In this document: piece by piece, positions 38,273-46,269 of the stretch
Numbering within the stretch: position 1 is the first letter of the stretch
Layout of the letters: each line of letters begins with the position of its first letter
DNA from: Burkholderiales bacterium
Lineage (GTDB): Bacteria; Pseudomonadota; Gammaproteobacteria; Burkholderiales; Burkholderiaceae_C
Assembly (NCBI GenBank): GCA_016191995.1
Contig: JACPVA010000023.1
Coordinates: forward strand, 1 to 64,000
Length of the DNA stretch: 64,000 nucleotides
Direction of reading: 5' to 3'
Notes under the pieces: model-generated
The model's input: the letters and a program-made list of their open reading frames with translations, nothing else
Databases searched by the model: none
What the model was told of the DNA's origin: nothing
Program-made: the position numbers and the translations under genes

Positions 38273-38325
38273 TTGATCTGCTGCAAGGATTCGCCAGCGA
38301 TCTCAGGCTATTCTGGTATTTGAAT
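38273..38325 (+). promoter_or_regulatory. FNR-like half-box and ATTC-N8-GAAT dyad before the hemerythrin gene
   Basis: TTGATCTGCTGCAA at 38273-38286 resembles an FNR/DNR box with two mismatches in the right half. ATTCTGGTATTTGAAT at 38310-38325 has the ATTC-N8-GAAT form described for ArsR-type sulfide sensors such as SqrR. Both are in an AT-rich leader 60-110 bases ahead of the ATG at 38383. Regulators are guessed by resemblance only. Confidence 0.4.
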
Positions 38326-38382
38326 GCTGATTTTAGCCCCGGCTGTGCATCTCAGGCACGGCCGGGCGCGACAGGAGCGACG

Positions 38383-38859
38383 ATGAGTTTCATGCGCCAG
38401 GTCTCGCAGGCCCTCGACGACGAGCACCGTGCCAACCTCGAGCTGCTCGGCCGCGCCGAGCGCGTCTTCGCGCGCGCCGACGACCCCGAGGCGCAGGCGC
38501 TGGCCGGCCAGCTCGTGCGCCACCTCGAGCACGAGATCGGGCGCCACTTCGGCTTCGAGGAGGACCAGCTCTTCCCGCTGATGGCCGACGCCGGCGACGG
38601 CGACCTGGCCGAGATGCTGGGCGAGGAGCACGACACCATCCGATCGGTCGCCGAGGATCTGCTGCCGCTGGCGCGCGCCGCCGCCGCGGGCAAGCTCGAC
38701 CCGGCCGACGCCGGCACGCTCAAGCGCCTGGTGCTGGAGATCGTCGAGCGCCAGGTCGCGCATATCCAGAAGGAGACGATGGCGCTGTTGCCGTTGCTCG
38801 ACGATCTGCTGGACGAAGAGACCGACCGCGAGCTAGCCTTCGCCTACGCCTGCGACTGA
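38383..38859 (+). CDS. Hemerythrin-domain (HHE) protein
   Basis: A 158-residue helical protein with diiron ligands of the HHE family: DDEHRANLELL (first His/Glu), HLEHEIGRHFGFEEDQLFP, EEHDTIRSV and a late RQVAHIQKETMALLPLLDD. It should bind oxygen or nitric oxide, or repair iron-sulfur clusters like YtfE. A good ribosome site, CAGGAGCG, precedes ATG 38383. Its neighbours DUF2249 and NnrS-like genes support a nitrosative-stress role. Confidence 0.82.
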   Translation: MSFMRQVSQALDDEHRANLELLGRAERVFARADDPEAQALAGQLVRHLEHEIGRHFGFEEDQLFPLMADAGDGDLAEMLGEEHDTIRSVAEDLLPLARAAAAGKLDPADAGTLKRLVLEIVERQVAHIQKETMALLPLLDDLLDEETDRELAFAYACD

Positions 38860-38977
38860 AGCGCGCACCGCCGCCCGCCCGGCGCGCGGCCGCGCCCGAC
38901 CGCCCCGAGAACCGATCCCCGATCGACACCCCACCCCGGCGCGCACCCCGACGCGCCCCAGACTGAGGAGCCCGACC

Positions 38978-40000
38978 ATGTCCGCCCATCCGAACCCGGC
39001 ACCGGTGGCCGTCCGCGCGCTCATGCCCGCGGACCTGGAGGAGGTGGTCGCGATCGACGCCGCCATCGAAGGCCGCAAGCGTCGCGACTACATCGAGCGC
39101 CGGCTGCACGCTGCGCGCCGCGAACCCGCGCTGCACGCGCAGTTCGCCGCCGTCGACTCGCAGGGCCTGGCCGGCTTCCTGCTGGCGCGCATGCTGCACG
39201 GCGAGTTCGGCCGCTCTCAGCCGGCGTTGCGCATCGAGCATGTCGGCGTGCGCCAGGCGCTGCGCGGGCGCGGTGTCGGCGGCCAGCTGTTCGGCGCCCT
39301 CACCGCCTGGGGCGCGCGCCACGGCGCGCGCGAGCTGCACACCGCGGCCGACTGGCGGCGCGCCGACATCCTGCACTGGTTCGACCGCATGGGCTTCGGG
39401 CTCGCGCCGCATCACGTCGTCGAGTCGGCGGTCGAAGGCGGCGCGATCAACCCCGATCGCGACGGCCCAGTGGCGCTGGAGGCCGGCGCGGGCCCGGCGC
39501 ACGAGATCGACTATGGCCGCAAGGAATCGAACGACCACGAGCGGCTGGCGCGCGACCGCGTCGACGTGCGCTCGATGAACGTGGCGGACCTGGACGCGAT
39601 CGTCCGCATCGACCGCGACATCACCGGCCACGACCGGCGCGACTACATCGCCGGCCGGCTCGCCGAGGCGATGGACGACGCGTCGATCCGGGTCTCGCTG
39701 ACCGCGCGCCACGAGGACGCGGTAGTCGGCTACATGATGGCGCGCGCCGACCTCGGCGACTTCGGCCGCACCGAGCCGGTGGCGGTGATCGACACGCTGG
39801 GCGTCGACCCCGCGTACACGCACCGCGGCATCGGCCAGGGGCTGCTGTCACAGCTGTTCGCCAACCTGGGGGCGCTGGGGGTCGAGCGCGTCGAGACCGT
39901 GGTGCCGCAGCGCGACCTGGATCTGCTAGGCTTCCTCTACTCGACCGGCTTCGGCGCGTCACCCCGGCTGGTCTTCACGAGGACGCTGGAACCGGCATGA
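38978..40000 (+). CDS. Tandem GNAT N-acetyltransferase (two fused domains)
   Basis: A 340-residue protein made of two similar GNAT domains in a row. Domain 1 (residues 10-150) has RRDYIERRL, IEHVGVRQALRGRGVGGQL (acetyl-CoA loop) and FDRMGFGL. Domain 2 (190-335) has RRDYIAGRL, IDTLGVDPAYTHRGIGQGL and LYSTGFGA. The matching RRDYI segments show an internal duplication. The substrate is unknown. The stop overlaps the next start by ATGA, so it is coupled to a Fe-S-assembly-type gene. Confidence 0.82.
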   Translation: MSAHPNPAPVAVRALMPADLEEVVAIDAAIEGRKRRDYIERRLHAARREPALHAQFAAVDSQGLAGFLLARMLHGEFGRSQPALRIEHVGVRQALRGRGVGGQLFGALTAWGARHGARELHTAADWRRADILHWFDRMGFGLAPHHVVESAVEGGAINPDRDGPVALEAGAGPAHEIDYGRKESNDHERLARDRVDVRSMNVADLDAIVRIDRDITGHDRRDYIAGRLAEAMDDASIRVSLTARHEDAVVGYMMARADLGDFGRTEPVAVIDTLGVDPAYTHRGIGQGLLSQLFANLGALGVERVETVVPQRDLDLLGFLYSTGFGASPRLVFTRTLEPA

Positions 40001-40311
40001 CGACCGTCAACGAGGACCTGGTGCGCGATGCGCTGAGCCAGGTCCTGGACCCCGAGGCGGGGATGAATATCGTCGACCTGGGGCTGATCTACGGCATCGA
40101 CGTCAGCGACGAGGGCGTGCACATCCAGATGACGATGACCAGCGCCGCCTGCCCGATGGCGGACATGATCGTCGACGATGCCTACGCGGCGCTCGAAAGC
40201 GCGTTGCCGCGCAACACCATGGTCGAGATCGAGATGGTCTGGGATCCGCCCTGGACCCCGGACCGCATGAGCGGGCTGGCGCGCGACCATTTCGGCTGGG
40301 CGCCGCGTTGA
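39997..40311 (+). CDS. MIP18/DUF59-type metal-sulfur cluster assembly protein
   Basis: A 104-residue protein with ALSQVLDPEAGMNIVDLGLIYGI, the typical DUF59 start, and TSAACPMADMI containing the conserved cysteine. SufT and PaaD belong to this family and help iron-sulfur cluster insertion. Coupled to the double GNAT gene (ATGA) and followed by a NnrS-like gene. In a window rich in Fe-S enzymes the role may be cluster repair; no specific client is evident. Confidence 0.8.
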   Translation: MTTVNEDLVRDALSQVLDPEAGMNIVDLGLIYGIDVSDEGVHIQMTMTSAACPMADMIVDDAYAALESALPRNTMVEIEMVWDPPWTPDRMSGLARDHFGWAPR

Positions 40312-40363
40312 GCTTGGCGCCGTGCATCGGCGCGCCGGGGCGCGGCGCCTGCGAGGAACGCCC

Positions 40364-41476
40364 GTGAACGGCCCCGGGCCGCGCCGCCCGGCCTGGGAGC
40401 GGCTGCCGCTGCTGATCCTCGGCTTCGTCGCGCTGTTCGTCGGCCTGGGCGCCGGGCTGGCGCGGCTGGGCTGGTCGATGCCCGAGGCCGCCTCCGGTGC
40501 CGCCGCACTGCATGGGCCGCTGATGGTGTGCGGCTTCTTCGGCGTCGTCATCTCGCTCGAGCGCGCGGTCGCGATCGGCCGCGCCTGGGCCTATGCGGCG
40601 CCGCTGCTGGCCGGCATCGGCACGGCGGCGGCAATGCACGGCGAGGTGAGCGCGACGCCCTGGCTCTATGTCGCCGCCAGCGCCGTGCTGCTGGCCGCGT
40701 CGCTGCACGTGCTGAACCGCCAGCGCGAGCTGTTCATGGCCGTCATCGCCGCCGCCGCCGGCTGCTGGACCGTGGGCGCCTGGCTGTGGGCCGCCGGCTG
40801 GGCGGTGCACGAGCTGGTCGGCTGGTGGCTCGCGTTCCTGGTGCTGACGATCGCCGGCGAGCGGCTCGAGCTGTCGCGCTTCATGCAGCCCTCGCCCGCC
40901 GCGCGGCGGATGTTCGTCGCCATCGTCGGCGCGATGCTCGCCGGGCTGCTGGCCTGGGGCACGCGCTGGGGCGTGGCGCTGTATGGCGCCGCGCTCGTCG
41001 CGCTGACCGGCTGGCTGCTGCGCAACGACATCGCGCGGCGCACCGTGCTGCACAAGGGGCTGACGCGGTTCATCGCGGTGTGCCTGCTGTCGGGGTATTT
41101 CTGGCTCGCCGTCGGCGGCGCGGTGATGATCGGCTTCGAGCTGGTTCCCGGCAGCGCCGCCTACGACGCCGCGCTGCACGCGCTGCTGCTGGGCTTCGTC
41201 TTCGCGATGGTCTTCGGCCATGCGCCGATCATCTTCCCGGCCGTGCTGCGCGTCGCCGTGCCCTACCACCCGGTCTTCTACGCGCCGCTCGCGCTGCTGC
41301 ACGCGTCGGTCGCGCTGCGGCTGGCCGGCGACGCCAGCGGCAACTTCGACTGGAAGCGCTGGGGTGCGATGCTGTCGGCAATCGCGCTCGTCGGGTTCAT
41401 CGCCAATACCGCCAGCGCCGTCGTGCGCGGCCGCCGCGGCGGCGCACGTGGCGCCGCGGCAAGGGCCTCGAGATGA
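40364..41476 (+). CDS. NnrS-like multi-pass membrane protein
   Basis: A 370-residue protein with about twelve hydrophobic helices. Histidines sit at positions like LHGPLMVCGFFGVVISLERA (near residue 42), LHALLLGFVFAMVFGHAPIIFPA and VLHKGLTRFI, in the manner of NnrS heme proteins linked to nitric oxide handling. GTG 40364 is preferred because GAGGAACG precedes it; an upstream GTG (40322) adds 14 residues. The stop overlaps the next gene's ATG. Confidence 0.65.
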   Translation: MNGPGPRRPAWERLPLLILGFVALFVGLGAGLARLGWSMPEAASGAAALHGPLMVCGFFGVVISLERAVAIGRAWAYAAPLLAGIGTAAAMHGEVSATPWLYVAASAVLLAASLHVLNRQRELFMAVIAAAAGCWTVGAWLWAAGWAVHELVGWWLAFLVLTIAGERLELSRFMQPSPAARRMFVAIVGAMLAGLLAWGTRWGVALYGAALVALTGWLLRNDIARRTVLHKGLTRFIAVCLLSGYFWLAVGGAVMIGFELVPGSAAYDAALHALLLGFVFAMVFGHAPIIFPAVLRVAVPYHPVFYAPLALLHASVALRLAGDASGNFDWKRWGAMLSAIALVGFIANTASAVVRGRRGGARGAAARASR

Positions 41477-41922
41477 ACGCGCCGCGCATCCCGCGAATCC
41501 CGCCGTCGCAGCAGAGCCGCGCAGGCACGTCGCCGCCGTCGCCGTCGCGCGCGCTTCGCGTGCTCGCGGGCGTCGCCGTCGTCTTCGGGCTGATGACGAT
41601 CGTCAGCGGCGGGCGTGCGCTGTTCGGCGGCGCCGAGGCGCGCGCCGCGGTCGGCGCGGCGGTCGGCTTCGTGCTTTGGTTCAACTTCGTCGCCGGCTTC
41701 GCCTATGTCGCCGCCGGCATCGGCTTGTGGCGTCGGCAGCGCTGGGCGGCCTGGCTCGCGCTGGCGATCGCCGCCGGCACCGCGATCGTCGCCGCCGCCT
41801 TCGCCTGGCATGTCGCCGGCGGCGGCGCCTACGAGATGCGTACCGTCGGCGCGCTCGCGCTGCGGCTGTCGTTCTGGGTGCTCGCGGGCTGGGTCGGCTG
41901 GCGCGCGCTCGCGCGAGGCTGA
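41473..41922 (+). CDS. Small four-helix membrane protein
   Basis: A 149-residue protein with a charged proline-rich head and four hydrophobic segments (RVLAGVAVVFGLMTIVSG; AAVGAAVGFVLWFNFVAGFAYV; WAAWLALAIAAGTAIVAAAFAW; LALRLSFWVLAGWVGW). It overlaps the NnrS-like gene by ATGA and probably works with it. I do not recognise the family. Confidence 0.65.
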   Translation: MNAPRIPRIPPSQQSRAGTSPPSPSRALRVLAGVAVVFGLMTIVSGGRALFGGAEARAAVGAAVGFVLWFNFVAGFAYVAAGIGLWRRQRWAAWLALAIAAGTAIVAAAFAWHVAGGGAYEMRTVGALALRLSFWVLAGWVGWRALARG

Positions 41923-42148
41923 CGCCAACGACCCGGGACGTCGGCCCGGATCGTCGAGGGTCTCCACACCATTGCGGCGCAGCCTGCCCTGCCGCGCACC
42001 CCCGGATCGCGGGATGGCGCCCGGCGGCGCGGTGCGCTACAGCGCTCCTCGCGGGCAGGCCACGCCCGCGCCGACGCGCCCGATGTCGGCACAGCCTGAG
42101 CCATGCGGGTGCGCGGCCCGATCCACCGGACCGACGGAGGACGTCGCC

Positions 42149-42691
42149 ATGTCACCCATCACCGCCATCCCGAGGCCGGCGCGCCGCGGCGCGCACCTGG
42201 CCACCTCGATCGCCGTCGGCGCCTTGCTCGCCGCCATGCCGCCCGCGGCCTCGGCGGCCGCGCAGACGCTGCCCTTCGAGGCCACGACCAGCGGCGAGTT
42301 CTGGGTCGCCGGCGATGTCGGCAGCTCGCCGCTGTTCGTCGTCCAGGAAACCGGCGACGGCAGCGCGGGCGATCTCGGTGCGATGCACTACCAGCTGTCG
42401 GTGGTGCAGAACCTGGCACGGCCGCCGGCCGGCTGCGGGCCGTCGAGCTCGACCGGGACCGGCGGCGTGGCCTTGCTGACGCTGGCCGACGGCGCGCTTT
42501 CGCTGCAACGCAGCACGGGGAGCTCGTGCTTCAGCTTCCCGCTTGTCCAGCTCGACGAGACCTGGGTCGTCGGCGGCGGCAGCGGGCGTTACCAGGGCGC
42601 GAGCGGCAAGCTCGTGCGCCGCGTGACCGGCGACGTGCGCGACGGCAGCGCGACGGGCAGCCTCAGCGGCAGCCTGAAGCTGCCGCATTGA
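42149..42691 (+). CDS. Secreted protein of unknown function
   Basis: A 180-residue protein with an N-terminal signal peptide (cleavage probable after ASAAA at about residue 38). The mature part has beta-barrel-like alternation, a central Cys pair (PAGCGPSSS, GSSCFSFPL) and repeated Gly/Ser ends such as GGGSGRYQGASGKLVRR, reminiscent of allene-oxide-cyclase or dirigent-like barrels. The ribosome site is GACGGAGGACG. No functional assignment. The 226 bases upstream carry nothing I can name. Confidence 0.55.
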   Translation: MSPITAIPRPARRGAHLATSIAVGALLAAMPPAASAAAQTLPFEATTSGEFWVAGDVGSSPLFVVQETGDGSAGDLGAMHYQLSVVQNLARPPAGCGPSSSTGTGGVALLTLADGALSLQRSTGSSCFSFPLVQLDETWVVGGGSGRYQGASGKLVRRVTGDVRDGSATGSLSGSLKLPH

Positions 42692-42719
42692 TCCCGCGGC
42701 GCTCCGCGCGCGCGGGCGC

Positions 42720-43127
42720 TCAGGCGCGTGGGGGCGTGCCGGCTGGCGGCGCGAGGATCGCGTAGTTGCCGTTCGCCCGAGCCAGCAGCACGCCGTCGCA
42801 GCGCAGCTCGGACTCGAGGTTGGCCAGCCGCCGTCCGCGGTGCACGATGCGCGTCTCGCACACCAGCGTGCCGGCGGCGACGGGCTTGAAGTAGTTGATC
42901 TTGACCTCGATCGTCGCGCACTGCTCGCCGGGTGCGAGCGTCGTGTACAGCGCCGCCCCCATGCCGGTGTCGGCCAGCGCGAACAGCACCGCCCCGTGCA
43001 CCACCCCGTGCGGATTGAGGTGGCGCGGCGCCAGCCGCAGCTCGCAGCGGCTGAAGCCGGCCTCGCTGTCGGGCTGCAGCCTCAGGCCGATCAGCTCGGC
43101 GAAGGGGTGGGGCGCGGGGATCGGCAT
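42720..43127 (-). CDS. PaaI/YbgC-like hotdog thioesterase
   Basis: A 135-residue hotdog protein with HLNPHGVVHGAVLFALADTGMGAAL near residue 45, the hallmark of PaaI-type thioesterases (conserved Asn, His, Gly-Gly and Asp), and CATIEVKINYFKPVAAG later. Start ATG 43127 matches the family; a longer frame exists upstream. It probably hydrolyses CoA esters, perhaps aryl-CoA, but it is isolated from the catabolic clusters. Confidence 0.8.
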   Translation of the reverse strand: MPIPAPHPFAELIGLRLQPDSEAGFSRCELRLAPRHLNPHGVVHGAVLFALADTGMGAALYTTLAPGEQCATIEVKINYFKPVAAGTLVCETRIVHRGRRLANLESELRCDGVLLARANGNYAILAPPAGTPPRA

Positions 43128-43391
43128 GGTGTGGGGGATACTCGTTTCGCAAAACGGAACGAGGGATCCCAAGCGCGCTCAACTGTAGGGAGCGAGCAAA
43201 GGTCGCCCGGCTTCTTTGTTTGATCCGCTCAGCCGCATCCGGCGGCATATCACAAGACCGGCACGAGAGCCCTGAAGTCAAACGTCTCTGGAACACGCAT
43301 GCGCAATCCAACTACCTCGCGCCCAAGGCACGCCGCTTCGAGCCATTCACACGATGACCCCCCGGCTTTGCCGGGGAGTCCCAGGATCCAC

Positions 43392-43703
43392 CTAGGAACA
43401 ATTATTTCTCTTTGCCAGTTCAGCAAGAACAGTCAAGCGCTCGTTTGCTGCCTTCCGGGCGTCACCAGCGTTCATTTGGTTCACAATGATCCCTGGCCAG
43501 AAGAAAACTCCCATTGCTACGTTTCGGCCAGAGAAGCCAGTCTTGTCGTCTATATCTCTGAGAATGCCCTTAATGTCCGCAGTCTGCGTCGCAATCTCTG
43601 TGCAACTTAATCTCTCGTCACCCGGATCTTTCACGATTACCTGGGTATGGGTACAACCAGCAGCAAAGAATACCAGTCCAAAAATGGCAAATACATTCTT
43701 CAT
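43392..43703 (-). CDS. Small lipoprotein in a low-G+C island
   Basis: A 103-residue protein beginning MKNVFAIFGLVFFAAGC, with a lipobox ending at the cysteine at 17, so likely lipid-anchored. The remainder has a Cys pair (LSCTEI, KRNNCS) and FFWPGIIVNQMNAG. Codon use and G+C (about half) differ from all neighbours, and AAA/AAT/TTT codons are frequent, a sign of foreign origin. I do not recognise the family. There are no other genes in 43128-43391 or 43704-43977. Confidence 0.6.
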   Translation of the reverse strand: MKNVFAIFGLVFFAAGCTHTQVIVKDPGDERLSCTEIATQTADIKGILRDIDDKTGFSGRNVAMGVFFWPGIIVNQMNAGDARKAANERLTVLAELAKRNNCS

Positions 43704-43977
43704 GAGTAGCCCTCCGCTAGCAAAAAGCTTCACGGGCTGACCGCGTCGCCTAGCGCCGCTGCGACAACCCCCCTCGCGCCGTTTCCTCCACTGGCGCCAG
43801 CATAGGATAGCTGCAAAGCACGCCAAATCCAATGCAGAGAAGCACTCCAGCAACACCGATCAGGACGGGCGCGATAGGGCTGCAGTCCAAGGAAAACTTC
43901 CGCCGCACGGACATGCGGGATCCCCGGGGGTCACTCTTTCAGCATCGCCAGACCCCTGACAGCACTATAGTTTGCCG

Positions 43978-45369
<1,392 letters not shown>

Positions 45370-45396
45370 GGCCGGGCTCGCACGGCGCGGCGCCGC

Positions 45397-45481
45397 TGTC
45401 GGCCCGCGCCGACAGGCGCGGGCCGAGGCGCGACAAGCACTTGACGCCGATCGGCGGATACCTTGTCGGCATCGGCCGACA
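45397..45481. promoter_or_regulatory. Two TGTC-N10-GACA boxes (GlrR-type activator sites)
   Basis: TGTCGGCCCGCGCCGACA at 45397-45414 and TGTCGGCATCGGCCGACA at 45464-45481 both fit TGTC-N10-GACA, with the inner bases also palindromic. Centres are 67 bases apart, and the second is about 77 bases upstream of the -24 element. They could also act as a transcription terminator for the regulator gene, but their identical form and spacing argue for enhancers. Confidence 0.65.
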
Positions 45482-45547
45482 ACCGGGACCTCGTCGCCAT
45501 CGGGTGGCCAGGGTGCCGCACGAGGGCGACGAGGATGCGCGCGGACC

Positions 45548-45563
45548 TGGCACGGCGCATGCA
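45548..45563 (+). promoter_or_regulatory. Probable sigma54 promoter of the repeat-protein gene
   Basis: TGGCACGGCGCATGCA fits TGGCACG-N4-TTGCW except for the first T of TTGC (here A). The GG and GC are at the correct spacing. Transcription would start near 45575, about 43 bases before the start codon at 45618. It sits downstream of the two GlrR-type boxes. Confidence 0.65.
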
Positions 45564-45617
45564 TTGGAGTTGGCACCGGCCCTGAGCCGCCTGCCACCGC
45601 AAAACCCGGAGACCGTC

Positions 45618-46097
45618 ATGAAGACCCGCCAACTCGTCGCGCTGATCGCCCTGTCCTTCGCCGCCGCCGCCCACGCCGACCCGGTGATGGACAGCTTCGA
45701 CCGCATGCTGACCCACGCCGCGGCGACGATGGCGACCGCCCGCCCGGCCGAGTCCGCCGATCCACTCGTCGCCACGATGGTCGAGCCGCTGCGCGAAGCA
45801 CACCGCGCCGGCGCGGTCCATGTCGCCGCGACCGGCGACGACGCGGTCCGCGCCAGCTTCGACCGCATGCTGCAGCACGAGCCGACGCCGCTGGCCGCGC
45901 GCGTGCCGGCGGGTAGCGACCCGCTGGTCGCGGCGCTCATCGAGCCGCTGCGCGACGATGACCGGGCTGGCGCCGTCCATGTCGCGGCGGTCAGCGACGA
46001 CCGGATCGCGGCCAGCCTCGACCGCATGCTGCAGCATGAATCCACGCCGCACGCTGCGCAGCGCCGGCCGCTGCCGCCCCACGGTTCGCGCCACTGA
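45618..46097 (+). CDS. Secreted, internally repeated small protein under sigma54/GlrR-type control
   Basis: A 159-residue protein with a signal peptide (cleavage after AAAAHA near residue 20). The rest consists of near-repeats of about 58 residues: SFDRML...ADPLVATMVEPLREAHRAGAVHVAATGDD and SFDRML...SDPLVAALIEPLRDDDRAGAVHVAAVSDD, then a half unit SLDRMLQHESTP. It is probably periplasmic. The function is not recognised. The gene follows a -24/-12 promoter and GlrR-like boxes, so the upstream regulator should control it. GAGA lies upstream of the ATG. Confidence 0.75.
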   Translation: MKTRQLVALIALSFAAAAHADPVMDSFDRMLTHAAATMATARPAESADPLVATMVEPLREAHRAGAVHVAATGDDAVRASFDRMLQHEPTPLAARVPAGSDPLVAALIEPLRDDDRAGAVHVAAVSDDRIAASLDRMLQHESTPHAAQRRPLPPHGSRH

Positions 46098-46269
46098 TCG
46101 GTCCGCACCGCGGCAGCGTCCGCTGCCGCGGCGCGCATACTTCGCCGCGATGGCACCGCGCAACGCCGCGCGCCGCCGGGATGGCAGGCCCATCCTCGGC
46201 GGCACGCGCTCGCGCCGTGCCAGCGCGGGCCGCTTCGGCCCGGCCGCGCAGCGGGAGGGCAGCCCGGGC

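Noticed and set aside
45397-45414. Simple terminator of the GlrR-like gene
   Set aside because: A hairpin is possible, but an identical TGTC-N10-GACA form recurs at 45464 with a -24/-12 element after it, so activator sites fit better.
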